Source of the DNA: Alphaproteobacteria bacterium
GTDB taxonomy: Bacteria; Pseudomonadota; Alphaproteobacteria; Acetobacterales; Acetobacteraceae
Assembly: GCA_026225015.1 (NCBI GenBank)
Contig: JAMFRY010000155.1
Span: 1-5,316 of the forward strand
Reading direction: 5' to 3'
Length of the DNA stretch: 5,316 nucleotides
Below are positions 1 through 5,316 of this stretch, piece by piece. Every line of letters begins with the position of its first letter. Within the stretch, counting starts at the first letter, position 1. Made by a program: the position numbers and the translations under genes. Under the pieces are notes generated by a model that saw nothing but the letters and a program-made list of their open reading frames with translations, searched no databases and was not told the origin of the DNA.

Positions 1-1
1 G

Positions 2-700
2 CCGGGAACAACCTGGAATGCGACAGGCTGGCCGCACGGGCACTGCTTTGAGGGTATTTCCGAGTTGCGGAACGTTGCCCTTTACCCGCCGCTGATGCAT
101 TTGCTGGAAAGCCTGATTGGCGAGCCCATGCTCTTTCATCTCGCCTTGACCGACTGGATTAGCACGGAGCGCGAATGGCATCAGGACGATTATCTGAACC
201 CGCCGTTGATCAATACCTGGTACGCTGCGGTCTGGATCGCGCTCGACACGGTGACCTCGGAGGCTGGACCGTTTGAATATGTTCCGGGCTCGCATCGCTG
301 GCCCTTGCTGCGCGGCGAAAAGGTCCGCGGCTTCCTTACTGAGGAAGAACTGCAACGCGTGGAGGAAGCAAGCGGACGCAATGAATGGCCGAAATATTCG
401 GAACGCTTCGTCACCCCGGCCATTGAGGCGAAGATTGCGTCGAGCGGCTTGCCTGTCACTCCGTTCCTCGCGGAGAAAGGCGATATCCTGATCTGGCATT
501 CGCGGCTGATGCATCGCGGCGGCAAACGGCAGGAAGGCTGGATAACCGACGAAGCCAGTGGCGTTCATCCGAAATTTCCCCGCAAATCGCTGATCACACA
601 TTATTCCGGCATTCATCATCGGCCGGATATGATCCTGCGCGAGCAGGACGAGAATGGCCAAAGCTACGCTGTTTTCAAAACCGATCTAACGCTGAATTAG
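2..700 (+). CDS. PhyH-family Fe(II)/2-oxoglutarate dioxygenase, 3' part (5' end outside window)
   Basis: This is probably a non-haem iron oxygenase of the phytanoyl-CoA dioxygenase family, which hydroxylates a small molecule or lipid using 2-oxoglutarate and O2 in the cytoplasm. The frame is open from base 2 to the TAG at 698-700 (232 visible codons). A TTG at 65 could be called as a start, but the 21 codons before it read like family sequence, so the gene more likely begins outside the window. Seen: the iron-binding H-x-D in WHQDDY (His codon 179-181, Asp 185-187), the distal His in LMHRGG (512-514), and a candidate 2-oxoglutarate Arg in FPRKSLITHYS (581-583). The stretches GPFEYVPGSHRWPLLR and KGDILIWHSRLMHRGG are typical of a bacterial PhyH subgroup. 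The substrate is unknown. Its 3' end overlaps the convergent methyltransferase gene by 26 bases, and no separate terminator is visible. The family call is firm; the substrate is open. Confidence 0.88.
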   Translation, partial: PGTTWNATGWPHGHCFEGISELRNVALYPPLMHLLESLIGEPMLFHLALTDWISTEREWHQDDYLNPPLINTWYAAVWIALDTVTSEAGPFEYVPGSHRWPLLRGEKVRGFLTEEELQRVEEASGRNEWPKYSERFVTPAIEAKIASSGLPVTPFLAEKGDILIWHSRLMHRGGKRQEGWITDEASGVHPKFPRKSLITHYSGIHHRPDMILREQDENGQSYAVFKTDLTLN

Positions 701-2459
701 TCTCCGGCAATTGCATGCGCAAATCATCGGGAGCGCCGGGATAGGCCGGGACAAATTTTTGCAGCAGCGCCGTCGCCGCCTCGGCCCGTCCGGCCTGGCT
801 CAGTGCAATCACCTCGCCACGCAAAGCGGGCCAGAAAAGGTGACTCGGCTCAGCGTCCGGCAGCATTGCTTGCAGCAGCAATTCCCGAACCTGCGCGAAA
901 ATCTTGTGGGCGCGATCCCATTCCTCCGCATTCTGTAGCGCCAGCACGCCGGTGGAAAAAAGCGCGTCCAGACGAAGCTTTTCATCGAGGCCGTCCTGCG
1001 GCGCAAATAGCTGGGCGGCTTCTTGCAGGGTACGCGCCGCGCTGAAGTTCGCCTGGTTCACCAGCCGTATAAACGCCCCCCAAGATGTGGATGCATAGTG
1101 TTGTGCGTCGCCGCCGCGCAATTGTAGCACCGCGGGCACGCATTCGGCGTCGCCGGTCTCGGCCAGGCAAAGCGCGATCTCCGCGCCAACCGCCTGCCGC
1201 AAGTCCGCCGCCAGCCCATCCGTCAACGAGCGTTTCGCCAGCGCGTCCTGTAACGCGTTCAGGGCCGCCAAAGAAAGCCGGAAGCTAGCAAGAAGCGTCA
1301 TGCGCCCGGCACCCTCAAACAAGCGCCAAATCGCCCGGCTGTACAGCATCATGCCGAGGCCAAGCGGCATGGTTTCGGCAAGCGCCGCAAGGTTGGCGCT
1401 CGCGGCGCCGGCCGGCAATTGGGGCATGCCGTCAAGGTCGATGCCGAAGCGCGCGCGGGCCGCAGGCAGAAGGATTTCCCAGGCAGCCGCCGCCGCGCCG
1501 AAATCCGCGTCGTTCACCGCTTCAAACAGGGCACGCCCAGCGAAAGCAAGGCAAAGATCGCTGTTCAGCGCGACGTGACGATGGCCGGCCAGATAATGAC
1601 GATACATCTTCCGGCTCCTGCCCCAATCATCACGAAGCCCAAACGGGCGCGCCGAGGCATAAGCGATGAGGGAATGGCCGCTATGGCGGATCTCGACATT
1701 CGGCAATCCGGCAAGCTGCAAAGCATAACGGAGGCTCGATTCTGTTTGCAAGACCAGATGCGCGCCGGGAGAGAGCATCGGCAACAATGCGGCCGCCTGC
1801 AAATCCGGCGTGATTTTCGCGCCATCCGGTGTAGTGAGCAACAAGATGCCGCCCGCCGCCAAGGCGCGGGCCATCAATCGCAGAAACGCGGGCGGATCAG
1901 GTAGATGTTCGATGACCTCGGTTGCGAGCACGACGTCGTAAGGGCCGGTTTTTAAGTCTTTCTCTTCGAAATAATCCTGTTTCAGATTCAAACCAAGCTC
2001 GCTCGCGCCGAACGCGGCAAGCGGCGAGGGGTCATAGCCTTGGCCCGTCCAGCCGCACTCAAGCTGCGCGAAGTCCAACCCGAAGCCGTAAGCACCGCCG
2101 ATTTCCAGGATGCGGGCGCCCCTTGGCTTGTCGATCCGTGTCAATGGCTCGACAATCGGCCAAAGCCCGGCTCCGACCTGGATCTGATAGACATGCCAGC
2201 CGATTTCGACGAGCTCTTGCGTCGCGTAATCCATGCTATGGGTGTTGTCGAAAAACCGTGCGCTGCATTCCGGACAAACATGGAGGCTGAATGCATAATG
2301 TTTGGGCGGCGGCCGATAATCGATTTCCAGGAGAATCGGCGCTGTTGCCGTCTGGCCGCAATTCGGGCAGCGCGCGGGGGCAGACCGGCAATCGGGCCAG
2401 GCTACCTCGATATGTTCTGCAATGCGAGTTTTCGCGGCAGCTTGTTTGTCGAGCAGCAC
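675..2459 (-). CDS. Class I SAM-dependent methyltransferase with N-terminal zinc ribbon and long helical C-terminal region
   Basis: This 594-residue protein is predicted to transfer a methyl group from S-adenosylmethionine. Seen in order: a zinc-ribbon-like pair of CxxC motifs (C31-C34 and C62-C65); a Rossmann methyltransferase core at about 113-270, with SAM-binding motif I ILEIGGAYGFG (117-127), an acidic residue after strand 2 (D143), EVIEHLPDP (181-189) and LLLTTPD (206-212); then PGAHLVLQTESSLRYAL near 231-247, resembling methyltransferases of glycan clusters. Residues from about 275 to 594 are Ala/Leu-rich and probably all helical, perhaps TPR-like, with no catalytic motif I can name. 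The start is GTG at 2457-2459. It is the only standard start between the preceding in-frame stop (2463-2465) and the first cysteine pair. No Shine-Dalgarno sequence precedes it, which suggests translation coupled to the upstream membrane-protein gene. The TGA stop lies inside the end of the convergent PhyH gene. The methyltransferase call is firm; the acceptor is unknown. Confidence 0.9.
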   Translation of the reverse strand: MLLDKQAAAKTRIAEHIEVAWPDCRSAPARCPNCGQTATAPILLEIDYRPPPKHYAFSLHVCPECSARFFDNTHSMDYATQELVEIGWHVYQIQVGAGLWPIVEPLTRIDKPRGARILEIGGAYGFGLDFAQLECGWTGQGYDPSPLAAFGASELGLNLKQDYFEEKDLKTGPYDVVLATEVIEHLPDPPAFLRLMARALAAGGILLLTTPDGAKITPDLQAAALLPMLSPGAHLVLQTESSLRYALQLAGLPNVEIRHSGHSLIAYASARPFGLRDDWGRSRKMYRHYLAGHRHVALNSDLCLAFAGRALFEAVNDADFGAAAAAWEILLPAARARFGIDLDGMPQLPAGAASANLAALAETMPLGLGMMLYSRAIWRLFEGAGRMTLLASFRLSLAALNALQDALAKRSLTDGLAADLRQAVGAEIALCLAETGDAECVPAVLQLRGGDAQHYASTSWGAFIRLVNQANFSAARTLQEAAQLFAPQDGLDEKLRLDALFSTGVLALQNAEEWDRAHKIFAQVRELLLQAMLPDAEPSHLFWPALRGEVIALSQAGRAEAATALLQKFVPAYPGAPDDLRMQLPETNSALDRF

Positions 2460-2462
2460 GGT

Positions 2463-3713
2463 TCAGGAGGCCGGCAGTTTCGTGAGCACGACCCAGCCGC
2501 CCGGCCACTCTTTTGGGATGTAATTCGGGTTCTGGTGCCATTTCAGCATTTCCTGGCGCCAATCCGGTCCATTCTTGAAGGTGTCGGAGGTTTGCAGATA
2601 GGCCAGACAGCTAACGCTGCATAACCAAAGCGTCAGTCCGGCCGCGATCACCCGCCTGCCACCTTTGCCCCGCGCCGCGACTGCCAATATCGTGAAGGCC
2701 ATCAGCACCTGCGGCGCAAATCCGTAGCGCCCCGCAATATGCGGCAGCACGTTCGCCGCCTGCGGCAGCAAGGCGCCGTACCAGGATGCCAGATTGGTGA
2801 TGCCAAAGGCCAGGAACAGCCACCAGGCCTCCTTCGGACCGCGGATGATGAGCGCCACCATGCCGACCAACGCCGCCAGCAATGCCAAAATTACGCGCGT
2901 TGGCAGAATATCGTGGCTGAGCCAATGAAAAAGCCACAAGGCCGGCTGCGATTCACCGTGAAAACCCAGGAACGGCAAGAGCAGGTTTTTCTCGAAAATC
3001 GCACCTAATATCAGCCGGAAATCATGCACCTGCCGCCCCGGTATCAGATGGTAGAACAGCGCCAGTTGGATCGCTGAGCCAATGGCCAGCGCAACGCTCT
3101 GTTTTCCGCGGGGACTGGAGCGCTCCAGCACCGCGCGCAGGACAAATAACGGCAGCAGCGTAATCGCCAGCAGTCCGTAGAGCGGCGCCAGAAACAGCAC
3201 GATGCGGCGGAACCACTCCATCCGGATAGACCCCGTCTCCAGAACCAGAATTAGCGCCGTGCTGAGCGCCATGAAAAATTGGCTGGTCACTGTATTCAGC
3301 CAGATTTCTTCCGCCGAGGGCGCCGCCACCAGCAGCAGCAGCGCTGCCGCCAGCACGACGCGCTCGCGCAGCCATTCCGCTCGGCTGGTAACTAGCAGCA
3401 CCGCCGGACAAATCTGCGCCAGCGCGGCGTAGAAAAACATCACCCGCGGCGCGTAATCCAAAGCTACCAGGTGCCGCGCGGTGAAGGCGGCCAGGCCGCC
3501 GCCAAGACTGAGATAGCCCGCAAAAGACCAGAAGATCGCGCCCAGTCCGCTGGTTGTGGCGGCGTGCAAATAAAAGACTTGCCCTTCCTCCGCCCATAGC
3601 CGGCCCTGAAAAACCACGCGCGGCATCCGTGCGACCGTGGCGATCAGGAAAAACAGAAAAAGCAGCCAGCGTTCGCGGACGGAGGCAGGCGCCAAAATCC
3701 AGTTCTTTGTCAT
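2463..3713 (-). CDS. Multi-pass inner-membrane protein, GT-C glycosyltransferase-like (substrate unknown)
   Basis: This is a 416-residue integral membrane protein with roughly ten hydrophobic segments, for example at about 16-31, 57-85, 91-109, 118-132, 145-159, 171-196 and 206-222, with more between 270 and 375, followed by a soluble C-terminal tail rich in Trp and Pro (about 380-416). After the first membrane segment comes RLWAEEGQVFY with paired acidic residues E42/E43. An acidic pair in the first periplasmic loop is typical of GT-C glycosyltransferases that use polyprenyl-phosphate sugars, so such a role is inferred and not shown. The segment WLNTVTSQFFMAL (138-150) recalls a motif I associate with large bacterial membrane proteins of this kind. 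The start is ATG at 3711-3713: an in-frame TAA lies at 3738-3740 with no other start between, and AGGG sits 3 bases upstream, which is close. The methyltransferase gene follows in the same frame after TGA-ACC. An overlapping 231-codon frame is a shadow. Membrane location is firm; enzymatic function is tentative. Confidence 0.85.
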   Translation of the reverse strand: MTKNWILAPASVRERWLLFLFFLIATVARMPRVVFQGRLWAEEGQVFYLHAATTSGLGAIFWSFAGYLSLGGGLAAFTARHLVALDYAPRVMFFYAALAQICPAVLLVTSRAEWLRERVVLAAALLLLVAAPSAEEIWLNTVTSQFFMALSTALILVLETGSIRMEWFRRIVLFLAPLYGLLAITLLPLFVLRAVLERSSPRGKQSVALAIGSAIQLALFYHLIPGRQVHDFRLILGAIFEKNLLLPFLGFHGESQPALWLFHWLSHDILPTRVILALLAALVGMVALIIRGPKEAWWLFLAFGITNLASWYGALLPQAANVLPHIAGRYGFAPQVLMAFTILAVAARGKGGRRVIAAGLTLWLCSVSCLAYLQTSDTFKNGPDWRQEMLKWHQNPNYIPKEWPGGWVVLTKLPAS

Positions 3714-3729
3714 CCACCCTGCTTTACGC

Positions 3730-3754
3730 GCTGAAAATTAAACCCCGTTTCAGC
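3730..3754 (-). repeat. Short inverted repeat in the leader of the membrane-protein gene
   Basis: The arms GCTGAAA (3730-3736) and TTTCAGC (3748-3754) are exact reverse complements, separated by 11 bases. The repeat ends about 16 bases before the ATG at 3713. It could be a small RNA hairpin just upstream of the ribosome binding site, or an operator around the possible -10 box TTTAAT in its loop. Neither role is shown by the sequence alone. Confidence 0.45.
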
Positions 3755-3772
3755 CAGCTTAACGCGGGTCCG

Positions 3773-3783
3773 GGCAATTTGCC
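3773..3783. repeat. Perfect 11-base palindrome GGCAA-T-TTGCC
   Basis: GGCAATTTGCC is symmetric about its central base (5+1+5). It lies about 60 bases upstream of the membrane-protein start and touches the left arm of the neighbouring larger dyad. A symmetric site of this size in a promoter region is a plausible binding site for a dimeric regulator, but it is short enough to occur by chance. Confidence 0.35.
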
Positions 3784-3823
3784 AGACCAATTCAACTTAA
3801 AATTGTCTGGGTGAGAAGTTGAA
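3782..3823 (-). repeat. Two interlocking inverted repeats (alternative hairpins or a pseudoknot)
   Basis: CCAGAC plus AATT (3782-3787 and 3789-3792, with C3788 bulged) is the reverse complement of AATTGTCTGG (3801-3810). TTCAACTT (3791-3798) is the exact reverse complement of AAGTTGAA (3816-3823). Along the minus-strand transcript the arms run 1-2-3-4, with arm 1 pairing 3 and arm 2 pairing 4, so the two stems cross. They can therefore form either mutually exclusive hairpins or an H-type pseudoknot. No U-tract follows on either strand, so this is not a standard terminator. It matches no riboswitch consensus I can recall. Confidence 0.5.
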
Positions 3824-3831
3824 CGCAGTGC

Positions 3832-3875
3832 AAACAAAAGAACCGGCCGGCGTGATTCAGACGCCAGGACCGGCC
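3832..3875 (-). terminator. Rho-independent terminator of the suc operon
   Basis: On the minus strand, about 20 bases after the sucB stop, a GC-rich hairpin forms between 3870-3873 and 3843-3846, continuing inward through GG/CC to ACGCC/GGCGT (3861-3865 with 3849-3853). The stem is about 11 base pairs with two single-A bulges (3866 and 3869 on the plus strand) and the loop is 7 bases. It is followed at once by TTCTTTTGTTT (3842-3832), a good U-tract. This indicates that suc transcription normally stops here and that the membrane-protein gene has its own promoter. Confidence 0.75.
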
Positions 3876-3893
3876 TTGTCGAAAATTTCTGCG

Positions 3894-5099
3894 CTAAATT
3901 TCCAGCAACAGCCTGCGCGGATCTTCCAAACTCTCCTTTACCCGTACCAGAAACGATACTGCCTCCCTGCCATCAATGATCCGATGGTCGTAGGAAACCG
4001 CCAGATACATCATCGGCCGGATTTCGATCTTGCCGGCAATCACTACCGCGCGTTCCTCGATTTTATGCATGCCTAGAATCGCCGATTGCGGCGGGTTGAG
4101 GATGGGCGTGCTCATCAGCGAGCCGTAAACCCCGCCATTGGTAATCGAGAAGGTGCCGCCGGAGAGTTCTTCCAGCTTCAGCGTGCCGTCTTTTGCCCGC
4201 TTGCCGAAATCGCTGATCGCGGCTTCGATCTCGGAAATGCTCTTGGTGTCGGCATCGCGAATCACCGGCACCACTAGCCCGTTCGCGCCGCCGACCGCGA
4301 TGCCCATGTGGACGAAGTGCTTGTACACGATCTCATCGCCATCGATCTCGGCATTCACCGCCGGGAATTCAGCCAGAGCGGCGACCACCGCCTTGACAAA
4401 GAAGCCGTTGAAGCCGAGCCGCACGCCCTTGTGCTTTTTCTCGAAGGCATCCTTGTATTGCGCGCGCAGCGCCATGATCGCGCTCATATCCACCTCGTTG
4501 AAGGTGGTGAGCATCGCCGCGGTATTTTGTGCCTCCTTCAGGCGCGACGCGATGGTTTTGCGCAGCCGCGTCATCTTCACGCGTTCCTCGCGCGCATCGG
4601 CAGTACGGGCCGGCTTCGGCGCGGACGGAGCCAGAGCAACCGGCGGGCGGTTCACGAAGGCCAGCACATCGCCCTTGGAGATGCGGCCATCCTTGGCCGT
4701 GCCGGCGCCAATATCCTGCGCGGAGAGATTCTTCTCCTCCAGGAGTTTCGCCGCCGCAGGTAGCGGGGCGCGTACCGCGGTGCCTGAAGCGGCGGTCGGT
4801 TGAGGCGCGGCAACTGGCGGCGCTTCACTCTTTTTAACAACTGGCTTGGCCGTGGCGCCGTTGGCGGCGCCGATGCGGCCCAGCAGCGCGCCCACTTCCA
4901 CTTCAGCGCCTTCATCGGCAATGATCTCGCCGATCGTGCCGGCTTCCGGCGCGTTCACCTCAACGGTGACCTTATCGGTTTCCAACTCTACCACTGGCTC
5001 GTCGGCAGCAACGGTATCGCCGGCCTTCTTGATCCAGCGCGCAACCGTTGCGGTTGTGACGCTTTCGCCCAGCGTCGGTACCTTGATATCGGCGGACAT
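3894..5099 (-). CDS. sucB: Dihydrolipoyllysine-residue succinyltransferase, E2 of 2-oxoglutarate dehydrogenase
   Basis: This is the E2 core enzyme (also called odhB) of the TCA-cycle 2-oxoglutarate dehydrogenase complex. It moves the succinyl group from lipoyl-lysine to CoA in the cytoplasm. The 401 residues match the usual family length. Domains in order: a lipoyl domain (about 1-77) with the lipoylated Lys in ETDKVT (K43); an Ala/Pro linker (about 78-108); a peripheral E1/E3-binding domain (about 110-150, ending GRISKGDVLAFV); another flexible linker; and the acyltransferase domain (about 172-401) with the catalytic YDHRIIDGREA motif (H372, D376). The opening SADIKVPTLGESV is typical of SucB and sets it apart from pyruvate dehydrogenase E2. 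The start is ATG at 5097-5099 with GGGAGAG (5107-5113) 7 bases upstream; the stop is TAG at 3894-3896. It lies 15 bases after sucA, so the two are co-transcribed. A terminator follows and no lpd gene is adjacent. Confidence 0.97.
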   Translation of the reverse strand: MSADIKVPTLGESVTTATVARWIKKAGDTVAADEPVVELETDKVTVEVNAPEAGTIGEIIADEGAEVEVGALLGRIGAANGATAKPVVKKSEAPPVAAPQPTAASGTAVRAPLPAAAKLLEEKNLSAQDIGAGTAKDGRISKGDVLAFVNRPPVALAPSAPKPARTADAREERVKMTRLRKTIASRLKEAQNTAAMLTTFNEVDMSAIMALRAQYKDAFEKKHKGVRLGFNGFFVKAVVAALAEFPAVNAEIDGDEIVYKHFVHMGIAVGGANGLVVPVIRDADTKSISEIEAAISDFGKRAKDGTLKLEELSGGTFSITNGGVYGSLMSTPILNPPQSAILGMHKIEERAVVIAGKIEIRPMMYLAVSYDHRIIDGREAVSFLVRVKESLEDPRRLLLEI

Positions 5100-5106
5100 T
5101 GGCTAA

Positions 5107-5113
5107 CTCTCCC
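5107..5113 (-). promoter_or_regulatory. Ribosome binding site of sucB
   Basis: On the minus strand GGGAGAG lies in the 15-base gap between the sucA stop and the sucB ATG, 7 bases before the start codon. It is the strongest Shine-Dalgarno match beside any gene start in this window and confirms the ATG at 5099. Confidence 0.8.
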
Positions 5114-5114
5114 G

Positions 5115-5316
5115 TTAAACGCTCAGCGCTTCATTCACCAACGCGGCCTGTTCGGCAATATGGGTCTTCGCAAGGCCCGTTGCAGGACTCGCGGCCGCCG
5201 CACGCCCGACATAACGCGGCCGTTTGGCAGCGCCATTCAGGCAGGTCAACACGGCCTCGATCCGCCGGTCAACGAAGGTCCAGCTACCGTTATTTTCCGG
5301 CTCTTCCTGGCACCAA
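5115..5316 (-). CDS. sucA: 2-oxoglutarate dehydrogenase E1 component, C-terminal 66 residues (partial)
   Basis: This is the end of the thiamine-diphosphate-dependent E1 subunit (also called odhA), which decarboxylates 2-oxoglutarate and passes the succinyl group to lipoylated SucB. Only the last 66 codons are in the window; the gene continues past the right edge. The visible sequence opens with WCQEEPENNGSWTFVDRRIE and contains KRPRYVGRAAAASPATGLAK and THIAEQAALVNEAL, which is the conserved SucA C-terminus. The stop is TAA at 5115-5117. The order sucA-sucB with a 15-base gap is the standard arrangement. WCQEEPxNNGxW in place of the enterobacterial form favours an alphaproteobacterial origin. 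Identification is firm despite the short piece. Confidence 0.95.
   Translation of the reverse strand, partial: WCQEEPENNGSWTFVDRRIEAVLTCLNGAAKRPRYVGRAAAASPATGLAKTHIAEQAALVNEALSV

Larger units (their letters stand above)
3714..3893. other. Intergenic spacer between sucB and the membrane-protein operon, dyad-rich
   Basis: This 180-base gap is more AT-rich than the flanking genes and contains no convincing ORF. It holds the sucB terminator at its right end and then several inverted repeats ahead of the membrane-protein start: an 8-base pair of arms (3791-3798 with 3816-3823), a stem of 6+4 base pairs with one bulged C (3782-3792 with 3801-3810), the palindrome GGCAATTTGCC (3773-3783), and 7-base arms GCTGAAA/TTTCAGC (3730-3736 with 3748-3754). 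Two near-identical decamers, GCTTTACGCG (3721-3730) and GCTTAACGCG (3757-3766), lie 36 bases apart. The promoter of the membrane-protein unit should be here. On the minus strand, TTTAAT (3738-3743) is a possible -10 box, but no good -35 accompanies it, so no promoter is annotated. Confidence 0.7.

Noticed and set aside
65..67. TTG as the start codon of the PhyH-family gene
   Set aside because: The frame stays open to base 2, and the upstream codons (TGWPHGHCFEGISE) read as natural family sequence, so the gene most likely begins outside the window.
2040..2624. 194-codon plus-strand frame spanning the methyltransferase and membrane-protein junction
   Set aside because: It is antisense to two well-supported genes, spans their junction and shows no domain features; it is a GC-rich shadow frame.
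3022..3717. 231-codon minus-strand frame overlapping the membrane-protein gene
   Set aside because: Its composition is Arg/Ala/Gly-rich without recognisable motifs, while the 416-codon frame over the same DNA gives a coherent multi-pass membrane protein with its own ribosome binding site.
3738..3768. Sigma-70-type promoter for the membrane-protein gene using TTTAAT as -10
   Set aside because: A -10-like hexamer is present, but no acceptable -35 hexamer lies at the right spacing, so it is mentioned only as a possibility.
3782..3810. Intrinsic terminator for a plus- or minus-strand transcript
   Set aside because: The stem is AT-rich in its inner half, has a bulge, and no run of U follows it on either strand. 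The hairpin at 3843-3875 is the better terminator.
4138..4803. 221-codon plus-strand frame antisense to sucB
   Set aside because: It is a low-complexity Ser/Ala/Arg-rich product opposite a highly conserved enzyme gene, with no supporting motif or ribosome binding site.

Overview
The window looks like chromosomal DNA from a GC-rich Gram-negative bacterium, most likely an alphaproteobacterium. The main evidence is the sucA-sucB pair (2-oxoglutarate dehydrogenase E1 and E2), whose protein sequences have the alphaproteobacterial look, together with GC-rich codon use. The genus cannot be fixed from this sequence. An Acetobacteraceae/Rhodospirillales-type host is only a guess.

Layout from right to left along the minus strand. 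The last 66 codons of sucA (5115-5316, running off the right edge) are followed after 15 bases, with a clear ribosome binding site, by complete sucB (3894-5099). A rho-independent terminator lies about 20 bases beyond the sucB stop. Next is a 180-base intergenic spacer (3714-3893) that is unusually rich in inverted repeats. A second minus-strand unit follows: a 416-residue multi-pass membrane protein resembling GT-C-type glycosyltransferases (2463-3713), then a 594-residue SAM-dependent methyltransferase with an N-terminal zinc ribbon and a long helical C-terminal region (675-2459). These two are in the same reading frame, separated by one stop codon and one sense codon.

On the plus strand, the left end holds the 3' part of a phytanoyl-CoA dioxygenase (PhyH)-family Fe(II)/2-oxoglutarate oxygenase (2-700). 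It is open through the left edge, so its true start lies outside the window. Its last 26 bases overlap the 3' end of the methyltransferase gene in convergent orientation.

Functionally there are two blocks. The right block is the TCA-cycle 2-oxoglutarate dehydrogenase complex; no lpd (E3) gene follows sucB directly. The left block (membrane protein, methyltransferase, PhyH oxygenase) is the kind of gene set found at loci that make or decorate surface glycans or lipids, but its substrate cannot be read from the sequence. No mobile element, tRNA, rRNA or CRISPR array was seen. No clearly new defence or mobile system is present. The least explained parts are the methyltransferase C-terminal region, the membrane protein, and the dyad-rich leader ahead of the membrane protein gene.
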